Assembly (NCBI GenBank): GCA_020064725.1
Contig: JAGTWJ010000007.1
Location: forward strand, 806,001 to 870,000
From: Drechslerella dactyloides
Taxonomy: Eukaryota > Ascomycota > Orbiliomycetes > Orbiliales > Orbiliaceae
Reading direction: 5' to 3'
Length of the DNA: 64,000 nucleotides
Shown: piece after piece, positions 47,330 through 58,803 of the stretch
How positions within the stretch are numbered: position 1 is the first letter of the stretch
How the letters are laid out: every line of letters starts with the position of its first letter
Notes under the pieces: generated by a model
Told to the model about the DNA's origin: nothing
Database searches by the model: none
What the model saw: the letters and a program-made list of their open reading frames with translations, nothing else
Made by a program: the position numbers and the translations under genes

Positions 47330-50300
47330 TCGAAGGTTCTAGAACAGTTTGCACAGGTATTAATAATCACATGATTTATAGCAACATATATAGAGATAGG
47401 TGGGTCGAAATTCCTGGCGCACCTAAAAAGCTATAAATTGAACCGTTCTCTGGAGCAAATGCTCGGATTGTTGAATGTAAAGAACGAGACGCCGCTGGAA
47501 GCATAGCCTAGACTGACAGTATTACTATAAATAGCTAAGTAGCTTAGTCTATAATTAAGTGGAAGTTAGATAAGCCTTTCTTTGTTTCTAATTAGTTATA
47601 TATTATTGATAAGAATATGTCTATGTTATTCTATATTTTGGTATAGATTATTAGAAACTAGGAAAAACTAGGCTGCCTTGATTAAAAATAATTGGCTATC
47701 AGTGCTGAAATATTGGCCGTCCTCGGAGAAATATAACAGATTAGAATAATGGTCAGTGGCAAAGATTTTCAACACCACTCCCATAGCCACATCCCAGAGC
47801 CTAACCATTCCGTCCTCTAATGCCAACACAAGGGTCTTGCTATCAGGCGAGAACGCCATACTGTTGACATAAGATATGTACCCACTCAGCGTATTCAATA
47901 CCATTTCTATAGTTATATCCTAGAGCCTAATTATTTTGTTATATAATGTTGATGTGAGAGTCTTGCTATTAGGTGAGAATATTATGCTGTTTACTTACTT
48001 TATATGCTCACACAGTGTATTCAGTACTGCTCCTATGGCTGTATTTCAAAGTCTGACTATTGTATCGTCTAATGCTGATGTGAGGGTCTTGCTATTGGGT
48101 GAGAATAGTATAATACTGATATGGGATGTGTGCTTGCTCAGTGTGTTCAGCACCGCTCCCGTAACTATATCCCAGAGCCTGACCATTTTATCCAATGATG
48201 CTGAAGCAAGGATCTTGCCATTAGGCAAGAACACTATGCTGTTGACATAAAATATGTGCCTATTTAGCGTGTTTAGTACCGCTCCTGTGGCTGCATCCCA
48301 GAGCCTAACTATTTTATTATATGATGTTGATATGAGGGTCTTGCTGTTGACCAAGAATACTATGTTGTTTATCTACTTTGTATGCCCACTTAGTATGTTC
48401 AGTACCGCTCCCATAACTGGATCCCAGAGCCTGATTGTTTTATTGTATGATACCAATATAAGAATCTTGCCGTCAAGTGAGAACACCACACTGCAGACCC
48501 CCTTTATATACCCGTGCAGTATGTTTAACACTGCTTTTGTGGCCGTATCCTAGAGCCTAACTATTTTATCACCTGATGCTAATATGAGGGTCTTGCTGCT
48601 AGGCAAGAACATCATGCTGCGGACCCTCTTCGTATATCTGTGCAGTGTGTCCAGCACCACTCCCATGGCCATATTCCAGAGTCTGATTGTTTTATCATAC
48701 AATACCAACGCGAGGGTCTTGCCATTAGGCAAGAATGTTATGCTATTGATATAAAATGTGTGCCCACTCAGCGTATTCAGCACCTCTCCCATGGCCACAT
48801 TCTAGAGCCTGATTATTTTGTTCTCTGATGTTGATACAAGGGTTTTATTGTTAGGCAAAAATGCTACACTGTTGACAGCTATTATATACCTGCTTAGTGT
48901 ATTCAGTACTACTTTTGTAGCTGTATCTTAGAGCCTAACCATTTTATCTCTTAATACTAATACAAGGGTCTTATTGTTAGGCAAGAATGTTATATTATAG
49001 ACCCTCTTTATATATCCATATAGTATGTTTAATGCTGCTTCTGTGGCCATGTTCCAGAGCCTGACCATTTTATCATACAATACCAATGCAAGGGTCTTGC
49101 TGTTAGGCGAGAACGCCATGTTTACCTACTTCATGTGCCCGCTCAGTATGTTCAGCACCGTTCCTGTGGCCATATCCCAGAGCCTAACTATTTTGTCCTC
49201 TGATGCCGACGCGAGGGTCTTGCCATTAGACGAGAATGCCACGCTGTTGATGTTCTTTGTGTGCCTGCCTAGAGTATTCAGTACCACTCCCATGGCTGTA
49301 TCCTAGAACCTAATTATCTTATCCCTTGATACTAATATGAGTATCTTGCTGTTAGGTGAGAATACCATGTTATTGATGAGGTCTGTGTGTTCTTATAGTG
49401 TCTATAATAAGCCATTTTATTTATTTTAAATTTAAGGTAATTGGTTTGCTTATTTAATCCTTTCTTCTGGTTTAAATATATACTTAATTATATTTTTCTT
49501 CAGAGTGAATATGAGTGTTGAATAGTATGTTTACAATGATACCTTGCTAATGATATACTGGTTTTAAAGCACAAACTATTTTATATTGTGTAATAAAGCT
49601 GATATGCCCTTGCCGTACTCCTTTTATATAAAAGGTTTGAGTATCTTTAAATAATGATAGAAAGGATCTACTTACATCCACTATTGAATTTATAATATTG
49701 ATTATTTCAACCATCTTACTCATTTTATCCAACAAACTTATTGCCTTAAACCAATAGAGAAGATGTTTCTGGAGAAATACATACATCTGGTTATTATTAT
49801 TGATTTTTTTTGTGTTCTACCCCAAGTGGTATACCTAGTAGCTACAAGCATATCAAAGTTCTGGTGTTAGATATTTCTTAAATACTATTTTATTAATATT
49901 TTTCCAAAAAATCCTAGGTAATAGGCAGCAGATATTCTCTCTTAGGCTGGCAGGATTCAACATAAGCTTGATATATTTTCTATAAATTTTCCTATGGGTT
50001 TCCCTATTATTTATCTAGAAGTATTGGAACCTGCTATTGTCACGGAAACATTGATTAAAGAGAAAGTTGTAAAAAAATAGATAAAATATCCTAACAGTGG
50101 TGTATTAGTTGATTTGCAAAGATATATTAAGAATGGAATGTAAAAATTTTAATATATGGTTAATTGTTTTTTTGGGAACAAATAAGAATCCTAATAATAA
50201 GAAGATTGAAAGGGGGCTTATAAGACTTAGGATTATCCTGATTACTTCTCTAAACTTTTTTGCTAGTATGTCCTGTGGATCTAAAATTTCATTGGTAGCT

Positions 50301-51731
50301 AATAGATATAAAATAGAAAAGTATATTTATTTTAATTTCCCTACATACTAATTTGTTTGATATTCTATTATAATCTTAATCTACTTCTTAAGATTTTGGT
50401 TTCTATCAATAATAAAGTAATACACTGTGATAGTAAAGATAAATAAGAATATAGCTATTTCAACAAATCTTTAAATATCCTTATTACCTAGTTAGTTGGG
50501 TGGAAGTGAATAAGATTTTTAAATCTTTACAAACTTGTCTTCCAAAAAAAGTATAATGTCTTACTTAATTCTGGAGACCTCATGTAAGACCATATCTTGA
50601 TAGGTATATCCAGGAAGTTTCTTGAAACCCAAACAAAGTAGCAACTCTGGTCTACTTATCAGAAAAATGCATATATTAATAAAATATATCTCCTTTAAGT
50701 ATACTAGAAGGAAAATAATAAACTATTAGTCCTACTTATAATCACATTCATTTAGCATATTAACTATTAAAACTACTTTTACAGTTAGAGATAGTGAGCA
50801 TCTCAATTACAAAAAAAGTTAAAAAATCAACTTATCAAACTATTCTATAAAATTTATATTTAAAATATTAGAATCTATGTTAATTATACTTTGTATACTT
50901 AGTATAATACTGTGAATATGATTTATTAACTGGAATATAAATATTATAAAAAATTTAGTGGTGTTTTTTTAATCTTTTTCTTTTTTTTTAAAAAAGAAAC
51001 TTATTGTAAGCTGGTCTTTTTCTCTAAGATCTTTGGCAATAATTTATAAAATAATGGATTTTTTTGTTTTTGTAATATTATTTAATTAGAATATATATTT
51101 ATTATATAAGTTTTTTATCCATTCTTTAATATGTTTTAGTAGTTTTGTCCTGGTTCTGGGCAAGTACTTGGACTTGTGTTGATCTGTAAAGCTCCTATAG
51201 GCTACTCCTTTAGTAAAAGGAAGGCCAGCAAAATCGAGTTTTTAATTAACATTCCGCAATTGGAATCTATATAATGTTAGTATCCATCTCAGACAATATC
51301 AGCAGTATCCAGATGACTTATACTTGGTCAATATTTAGAACTAGAGTAATAGATTGCTTCCATCTTTCAAAGCTTTTGACGAGTTTGAGGACTTCAGGAC
51401 CAGTAAAAGGCCACTTGGCGCGCGTTTTAACGACTCCAAGAAATTTAAACTTACCTTTTTTTCTTAAACCTAGTTTATCCTTGAGTCTCTACAGTTTTGA
51501 ATAGTAGTCCTTAAACACATTCTTTAGCTTCTTAAATTCAGAGAATTTTTGGTGGCTCCCACTATAGGTAAGCCCTTACACACACTTAACCAGATTCTTG
51601 ATACTAGTGATCTTCATTCAAAGCTCATTAATATCTTGTTTGGTGTTCTTAACACTTGAATAGATTTTCCAGTAACCACCGATACCTTGAATCACTGCGA
51701 TGATGCTAGCCGTGGTTGATAGCGGGTCCAT
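47330..51731 (-). pseudogene. NLR remnant: STAND N-domain - NACHT - 13 WD40 repeats
   Basis: From ATG 51731 the minus strand reads MDPLSTTASIIAVIQGIGGY, then AKWPFTGPEVLKLVKSFERW and ITLVLNID, the fungal N-terminal STAND domain (PF17111-like, HeLo-like). Stops occur inside it. 51.2-50.7 kb is heavily decayed and I found no Walker A. The C-terminal NACHT part is readable (FVEIAIFLFIFTITVY, KKFREVIRIILSLISPLSIF). The region 49420-47700 encodes 13 tandem WD40 repeats of 42 aa (126 nt) with very similar sequence (NSVAFSPDSKTLVLALEDGM, VRLWDMATGTVLN). High identity between WD repeats is the mark of HET-E/HNWD-type genes, where repeats recombine. The C-terminal tail and the conserved 3' flank run to about 47330. 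Many TAG/TAA stops; dead. Confidence 0.85.
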
Positions 51732-52116
51732 GTTGCGCGGAGTTCAATTCCGGTAGTCTTCGCGAATCTAGGCTTGGGGCAAGTGGAATGCAGAGATGAC
51801 GACCCTTCGCTGCCTTTGAATGTCCGGTGCTACAAGCGTTACGAGCGCTGCAGTGTCTGACGCAACTCAGCCGCGAGGCTGTGGTGTAATATTACGTCAT
51901 TGGTAAGATGTAGGATCTGGGGAAATTCTGCCTTACAAGAGCACGAGGCTGGAAGGCTTTGCAGCACTTTCAGACGATTCCTAGTTTTATCTTCTATCCC
52001 CTGCTTGGTTTTCACGTCGCGGCATTGTTGGATTGTTATTGAAATTTTGATACCTCTCTTAGAACCCTTAGTTTGGTGCATTGCAGCTCGACATCAAACT
52101 CGAACGACAACTTTGG
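51732..52116. promoter_or_regulatory. 385-bp divergent intergenic region between two NLR starts
   Basis: Lies between the ATG of the minus-strand STAND-N NLR (51731) and the ATG of the plus-strand PNP NLR (52117). It is GC-balanced and much less mutated than the NLR bodies. The 60 bases before 52117 are shared with the leader of the PNP fragment at 34620. A bidirectional promoter is inferred from position only. Confidence 0.45.
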
Positions 52117-52840
52117 ATGGATTGCCGGCTCGATAATGAGGATTATATCACAGGCTGGATATGCGCCTTGCCCGTGGAACTCGTAGCAGCAATCACTATC
52201 CTGGATGAATATTATTAGCTGCTATCATACAAGTTTGGTATCGTGGGCTTATGAAATATCATCATTATATCTTTGTCTGGGATATATAGTGTAATATTTA
52301 TAGTAAATATTGTTATTTAGATGCTTCAGAGCTTCCCATCTATAAAGGCCGACTTGATGGTGGGGATTGCTGGTGGAGTGCTAGTGTTGCTAGAACATGA
52401 TATCAGGTTGGGTGATGCGGTTGTGAGCTGAGAAGTAAGATTCCATCGGAGCACTACGTTTGGCTTGTTACAGGTTTTTTGTGATTATATCTTGCTGTGG
52501 CTGGTCCAAACTGGGGTCCTCAACAAGTCACCGAAACAATTTCTAACGATAGTGGCCAAGCTTAGGGCAGAATCTCTGCTGCTATAGTAAAATCACGAAG
52601 TTAATGATATTATCACTGAGACTCTGAACTATGTGGCCGCTCCTCAAAACTTCGCCCGCCTATTGAACGATAGTGATTGGCTCTTCTAAGCAGATTATGA
52701 TTATCCTGCTGAAAATGTGTCTTGTGATTGATGCGAGATCGGCAAGGCGGTGGGAAGGCCCTATTGCTGATATGACCAACTGTATATCTACTATGGACTG
52801 ATTGTGTCCGGTAACTAGGTTATGAAACATGGTGCTGTTT
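52117..52840 (+). pseudogene. NLR remnant: PNP domain only
   Basis: ATG 52117 starts NEDYITGWICALPVELVAAI and continues, after a small deletion, with MLQSFPSIKADLMVGIAGGV, LLEHDIRLGDAVVS, LNKSPKQFLTIVAKLRAESL, DSDWLF and YYGLIVSGN, then VMKHGAV. This is the N-terminal half of the PNP/UDP domain. At the point where NLR proteins continue with RD.L..ELDVLCFEMEAAGL, the sequence breaks into a GC-rich minisatellite at 52845. Base composition is near normal and only a few stops are present, so it is less RIP-affected than the copy at 39110. Confidence 0.8.
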
Positions 52841-52844
52841 GAGA

Positions 52845-52945
52845 GGGCAGGCCTCTGGTGCAGGGGCCTTGCCTCTAGTGCAGGGAAAAGGCACCCACGG
52901 CAGGGGTTTTCCCTCCACAGCAGGGGGTTACCCTCTCAACTTTGT
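52845..52945. repeat. GC-rich degenerate minisatellite (about 21-bp unit)
   Basis: About four units of the form GCAGGGGNNTTNCCCTCNAC, each with GGG...CCC self-complementarity. It sits exactly at the break of the PNP gene and 50 bp before LTR-A. Confidence 0.65.
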
Positions 52946-52994
52946 ATGGTGCCTCCGGCCTTTTTCAGTTTTTTTGCTGATGTTAGTTTATTTT

Positions 52995-54899
52995 TATTAT
53001 ACTTCAATCCAGGTTCTAGGCTAAACACACTTCACTCTAAAGTCTCTAATTCTCAATTACTACTATACAAGATTCTTAATAAAAAAAGATAAATATATAT
53101 TAAATATAATAATAATTATAAGAATAAAATATATAATAATAATAATAAATAGGTTGGCTATTAAAATACTATAATCTTTAAGTTGACTAATGATTTCTAA
53201 GAGGAAGTCATCAATCAAAGGTGGAATAGGCTGATTAAATACATGATATCCTGATACATGAAATAGTGGGATGTGTTGATGTGTTGCCCAGGTGGCTCCT
53301 ATAGTACTAGGCCAAAAGTGTACATAAATTACCATACACACGTTAAACCTCGCATCGTCTTTTAAAAAAACAATATCTTAAAATAAGGTATAATCTTACC
53401 AAATTTATAGTACTATTTTTGAAAAATATGTTATTTTTATTATTTGAGAATTTCTAAGTTTATCAAGAGTTTAACTCTCTCTAGTAAGGTGTTATTATTA
53501 GATATTTTATAGCTATATATAGTATTGTTCAGACTACTACCACTATAAATTACAACTATTAATCAATATATATATTTTTAAAAAAAATCAACAAAATTAG
53601 TACTATCTTTACTAGTAATTAATTAGGCCAATCTTCTAAATATATTGAAGTTTTTAAATACTAAATTATATATATTATAACAGCAGATTTTTTTAAAATA
53701 TATATAGAATTATTTTATAAATTAAACTTTAAATTTACTATAAAAGATTAGTTTATTATTTATTTTTTTTAATATATTTTAGATAAAAACAATATTAAAA
53801 AATAGATTATAAAGAAACATCCTATGTTTACTACCCCTTAAGTTCAGAAAAGATTAAATTAGATAAATGAATATTAAAATCTAATATTAAAAAACTAGAA
53901 ATACTAGATTTAGAGTAATAAATATTAAATAAAATTTTTAAAAAATCCTCATACCTCCTAAATATTTAAGAAGAAAAACTAAGCTTAAAATCTTAATTTA
54001 ATATATCCCTTTTATAAAGAGAAAAACTTCAAGATTATGATTTAGGTATATTTTATTGGGGAAGTATATGGTTTGCTTTATATAATCAATAATAATATTA
54101 ATTAATATATCTATTATAATATATTATAACAATATCTACTAAACTTCTATACAGAGATCTTTAAAACTAGAAGAAACACCTTTATTCATATAAGATAATA
54201 CCTTATCATATATAGTTTATTCTATTAGAGACTTTCTTAGAAATCTTAATATTAATATAGTAGATTAACCACCATATTCTCTAGATCTAAATTTAATTGA
54301 ATATACTTAGGTATTCCTTAAAGATATTCTCCATAAAGCCCAGCCTAAACTAAAATATATTAAAAAAAAAACTAAAACACTAAAAATTATATGTGAAAAT
54401 ATGAAGAAAGTATGAAGATTAATTAAAAACTAATACTTTTGAGATTTTTGTAAATTAATATCTTATTATATTAAAGCTATTATTATAGTATAAAAATGGT
54501 ATATTAAGTATTAAAAATTTAATCAAATAAAACTAAAGATATTTTTCTTTTATTTAATGTATTTTAAGGTTTACTATATATATTAGTTATTAAGATATTT
54601 AGCTTTGAAAATATAATTTTTTTTTGGGTGTGTTGTTGCATCCGAAAAATTATGTAGACTTTTGGCGCGGTACTATACTCTGAGAGAAAGATAATAGAGG
54701 TTATCTTCCTATGTGGCGGTGTGTTCTGTGGTTCCGGGTTCTATGTAGGGTGTGCCTACATAGACATGCATCCGGTATGGAAGTTCAATCCACAAGGTGT
54801 ATAGATACTCCATTATCGTGTGTACTGAGTAGCTCGGGTGTCTGTATGGGGTTGAAGTCCATACAGGAATTTCGGGTGCTGAGCTGTTATTCCATAACA
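52995..54899 (+). repeat. LTR-A copy split by a mariner insertion
   Basis: The 5' half (52995-53301) starts TATTATACTTCAATCC and follows LTR-A to the GTGTTGATGTGTTG segment. The 3' half (54676-54899) resumes at GAGAGAAAGATAATAGAGGT and ends GTTATTCCATAACA. Removing 53302-54675 gives a normal LTR-A. The 5' half is RIP-mutated and the 3' half nearly intact. Confidence 0.85.
53302..54675 (+). mobile_element. Tc1/mariner-type transposon, RIP-degraded
   Basis: The terminal inverted repeats TAGTACTAGGCCAAAAGT and TAGTACCGCGCCAAAAGT are flanked by TA on both sides. The interior, read through stops, gives LFI*DNTLSYIV (QDNAP-HTA block) and later IVD*PPYSLDLNLIEYT (WPPYSPDLNPIEH-W block), which are diagnostic of Tc1/mariner DDE transposases. 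It is extremely AT-rich and inactive. The insertion point is inside an LTR-A copy. Confidence 0.85.
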
Positions 54900-54959
54900 G
54901 AATGTTATTTTACCAAGGGAGTTCGCATAGGAAAAGCCTCCGTTCTCTTGGGAAGTCCT

Positions 54960-55226
54960 CGAAGGATATTTGCCTACACAGACACATGTGCTGTCTAGTC
55001 TAGCTTTCTATATGACCGCATGTCCAGCTCAGACTTATTTCCTGTCCAGTTCACCTTGTTATTTCCTTGTCAATTGTCTATTTAAGATTGCTATGTTCGC
55101 TATTATGTATTTAGAAACCAAGCAACAATTTAAGTATCAATCTGTATACACGCTAGTGCCTCACTACGCCCATGACATTTGTGTATTACCTTGATATCTC
55201 GACTAGTCTATATACGATTCGCTACA
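54960..55226 (+). repeat. LTR-B copy
   Basis: Shares CCTGTCCAGTTCACCTTGTT, ACCAAGCAACAATTTAAGTA and CTCGACTAGTCTATATACGA with the LTR-B copies at 58804-59177 and 59688-59990. The right end is CGATTCGCTACA. The left end is unclear. Confidence 0.75.
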
Positions 55227-55339
55227 AAAGTGCTTAACTTGACAGGTATATAATCTTGGTTAGTAGCGTTAAGCACCCAATATCCAGTACAAAGAATGTG
55301 ACGAACTAATAACAAAAGGTAGCGCATGCAACGCCTACG

Positions 55340-56500
55340 ATGGTTAAGGCGATTGATATCCTTAGTATAGCATCAATCCCACCCACATGGAAGCAATCTG
55401 AGCTCTGTAAACAGCTGATAATCCCAGTATCATCCTATTATCTGGTATATCTTGTAGGTGACATATAATTGTTGTAATGGCAATAAGTGGCCCAGTCCAA
55501 ACCTGGAAATCCTGCTTTTTTAGATATCCTTGAAGTGTGCCCTGGACCCAGTATACAATGAGTAATATAAATGTATGCCAAGGTAGATTGATTAATAGAA
55601 AATAACCTTTGGAAGATTCTTTAGAACTTAAAAATATTATCAGAAAAGTCTTCTTGGGTAATCTGATAAGGGTGACATTTCTAATTACTAGCTTGGGAGT
55701 GGTGTGTTTTGAACTTGAATTTGCTGCTGTTGCTCTAATTGCCTTTCTGCATTCGAGCAAGAGGTTGAGTAAGGATATGATATTAATTGCTGCTGAGTAT
55801 TTGGTTGGTTTATATGCCTCCTTACTAATGCTATATCCAAAAAGCAAAATTAATATAGGGAATGAAAGAATAATTAATATAGAAGTTATGCATACAATGC
55901 CTACTGTATAGCCAACAGAAGAAAGATTTCTTTATGGATATTGGTTGCCCAGGACCATATTCCTTGGATAATCTTAATTAACTTTTTCCTAGTTGTCCTA
56001 TATCTTATCACTGAATTTATGATCTGTTTTATAATTGGTCTGAGATGTACTGTTTTGGATGTTATATAGGTGCTGGTATTGTGGAATAATTTTTTTGCTG
56101 AATATTCCTTGGTAGTTATTAAAAAATCCTATCTAAGATTGTTTTGGCTGGTGGCTGAGTCTTTTAAATTTTTGGTGAGTTGTTGAAGTTAGTTGTATTA
56201 CTGATGCTAAAAGGCTGGAGTACTTCGTCGGCAAATTCTTTATAAACATAGATTAAAACAGAAATTTTTATTAGTGGTATTTAGCCTTTTGCAGCTATCA
56301 CAAGCTTCTTGCTGTGGTATGAATTGCTATTTTTTAGCTGTGCTGTTCTGTTATTTAGAGCCTGTTTATAAATTGATACCATCATTAATTTCAAAGTAGC
56401 CAAATCGGTTCTTATAGAAATAAGAAGGTTGGCTGTTTTATTATAGTAATATTATTACTATATATTAAGACCAAGGATAAAAGGTCATAATTGGAATTAT
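55340..56500 (-). pseudogene. Decayed multi-pass membrane protein, family not recognised
   Basis: The longest open piece (55847-55362, 161 aa) reads SKEAYKPTKYSAAINIISLL, then LIRLPKKTFLIIF, SKGYFLLINLPWHTFILLIV, QGTLQGYLKKQDFQVWTGPL and HLQDIPDNRMILGLSAVYRA. Upstream, translation through stops continues (VGYTVGIVCITSILIILSFP) to about 56500. At least four hydrophobic segments are visible. Substitutions look RIP-like. I cannot name a family with confidence. Confidence 0.5.
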
Positions 56501-57780
56501 AACTATTTAACCATAGCACTATAGATGTAAATTTCAATAAATAAACAAATAATGATCAAGACCACATAAAGCATTCATTGTAAGAGTAAAATACCAGACC
56601 ATATATATTTATCATACTGCCCAAAAAAACTAACATATTTCCATTCCCACAGCTACACAGACACTGAAACACTTAATACAACAGTACCACTGATCACGAC
56701 GGCATAAACACGGTCCCTCGCGCATCCTTCAAATGAAAAAGCGAAATCTGAAAGATTCCATCAATCGTGGGGTTCCGCATGCAATGATTTATTTCAGCTG
56801 CGTCTTTGTCAAAACCAAACGTGACAAATCTCCCATGCGTGGCGCTATGTCAGCCAGCAACAGGACGACTTTTTCCGTTAACCGGATTAAGAGTTGTACT
56901 TTGTATTGAAACTGGCGCCGCCTCTGTCCAATTATAGTCCGGCGTCTCTCATGCATGTTTCAAGTTGAATGCCCATCAGCCCCCCGCTTTCCTGAGGGAA
57001 TGCTGATAATCCTAGCCGAAAATCTCCGCGTCTCCGCATCTCTGACCCTTGTCTTGGAATTGCTATTGTTCAAGATTGGGAAATATTGGGCCTTGGTAGT
57101 GTTTGCCAAACCGCTTTGGTGTAACACTTTCACTATTTGATAACCTTGGGAACTCCAAGAAAACAACCTGCTTAAATATCACATTGGCCCTATATGATTT
57201 GTGTTGTGTTCAATATAGCAGGTACTATAGTACTTGTGAAGTTAGTTTGATGGGGCGGTCCCCTTCTGGAGTTAAGCTGGAATAACGTGCAGGCAGTCGA
57301 CAGAGGGGGAGGCGATAAAAGGATACTTTGCTTAGCGTCTGAGCGAAGCAAGGATTCCTCAATGCAGGGATGTGTGTGGTATATTGATCGCCCGAAAGGG
57401 AAGTGAGATATATAAAACCAAGTAAGGTGTGTGTTGTGGACTCTGACAGAGTAAAATTTGGTTTGGAATTTAGAAATAAGCAGCATGGCACGTGCATGGT
57501 AAGACCAACAGTACTGGTACTTTGATGAAAGATTATTGGATATTGTTTGTGGAAGCCTTCTGGATTGGGAAAGAGTTGAGTGAAACCAAATAGGATCGTT
57601 TTAGGTTCACGTCAGCGTGGTATTCTGCCCTGGACAGGAAAGTGGAAGTTGTGGGCCGTAGGCCATATTGTGTTGTCTGGACCTGTATTTGATTGTTCTC
57701 ATTTGCGACCGAGGGTCGTTTTGGAAATTAGTTTTATAAATATTCTTTACGCAACGCATTTTTGGATAAGAGTACGAAGG
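56501..57780. other. Intergenic, promoter side of the MYND gene
   Basis: Only short overlapping ORFs on both strands without motifs (for example 57225-57497 minus). The last few hundred bases should contain the MYND gene promoter and leader. Confidence 0.45.
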
Positions 57781-58384
57781 ATGTCGTTCTATCAGCAGAC
57801 GGTGGCATCTTCGAATAAGGTTTCGAGTCAGCAGACGAGCGGAGATCCTTGCTGGGCGCAACAGGAGTTGGACTCCGTCCATGGTGGTGATGGTGTTATT
57901 GAGCTTTTCGACCGTCTCATTGGGCGTCGGCAGCAACAGGATCGGAGTCGAGCGTTGATGAGGGGCCACGAAAAGGTGCTCAGGATGTTTGAACTCCATG
58001 ATCGAATGGGCCGGACCCAGGAGACGGCTGGACTGGAGGAGGAGGCGGCAGTGTTGAGAGAGTTGTTCACCTTTAAAGACAAGGTACAGCAGTACGCGGC
58101 GCAGGTAGATGGCGTAAGGACCTGCCATGGGTGTGGTCAGAAAGGGGCCTCTTTGCTAAAGTGTTCAAGGTGTGGTTTCTTTTGGTACTGCAATAAGGTA
58201 TTGAAGACTTGTTTTGACGTTGCTAGGGTTTGAGGTTTTCTAATTTTTGATTATTTATTGCTAGACGTGTCAAATTGTTGGCTGGAACCAGAAAGGCCAC
58301 AAGGCGGATTGTAAGGTACTTAAGGACACTGATTTCCGAGGACTTATTCTCAAGAATTGGGACGTTCTTGAGGATTATAATTAA
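57781..58384 (+). CDS. MYND-type zinc finger protein (two exons)
   Basis: Exon 1 57781-58197, intron 58198-58264 (67 bp, GTATTG...TTGCTAG), exon 2 58265-58384; 178 aa, frame kept. ATG 57781 is chosen because the ORF then starts with a hydrophilic tail and no upstream in-frame Met gives recognisable sequence. The first 110 residues are helical and charged (ELFDRLIGRRQQQDRSRALM). Then comes a MYND finger split by the intron: CHGCGQKGASLLKCSRCGFF, WYCNK, then TCQIVGWNQKGHKADCKVL. All seven Cys and the His needed for two zinc ions are present. MYND fingers bind proline-rich peptides in partner proteins. No other domain is present, so the specific role is unknown. It looks intact and is not RIP-mutated, although it lies among transposons. 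Confidence 0.8.
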
Positions 58385-58803
58385 CGTGTACGATAAGCGA
58401 GCGAGCAGTACAAGCGAGCGAGCAGCCTCGCCACCCCAACCCATTGAAAATATTAATTTTACTATCACACTGTTATTATACTAGGCTATATACATGCCAG
58501 TTAGCTTGATTATATGCCTAAGATGCTCGCTAGCATGTTTGAATATTATACCCAGGCTCACCACAGCTGCTGTAGTGTATTATTCTTCCAGAGGTAGCCT
58601 CTGGTTGGGGGCTGCTCCAGCAGCTTGGAGGCTCTACCTGCCCACTCTGCCTACCTATAGCGTCACTACCTAGGATTTGTTAGCCTAGTATATAGTAAGC
58701 ATGTCTCTATGTTGTATACACTGTTTTTTTGCCTGTTGGTGTTTACTTAGCACCTTATTAGCAGTGTGTAGTGTTGTGTTCTCCGCTTGTATAAGTGTTA
58801 ATT
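58385..58803. other. No gene recognised
   Basis: 3' flank of the MYND gene. CGAGCGAGCAG occurs twice near 58397-58425. Nothing else can be supported. Confidence 0.4.

Noticed and set aside
48254..49306. Plus-strand ORFs with repeated LSMFSTAP-like peptides
   Set aside because: They are the antisense of the WD40 repeats; the repetition comes from the 126-nt WD40 unit on the minus strand.
47700..49420. CRISPR-like regular array
   Set aside because: The 126-nt periodicity is coding (WD40 repeats) with no separate spacer/repeat structure, and the DNA is fungal.
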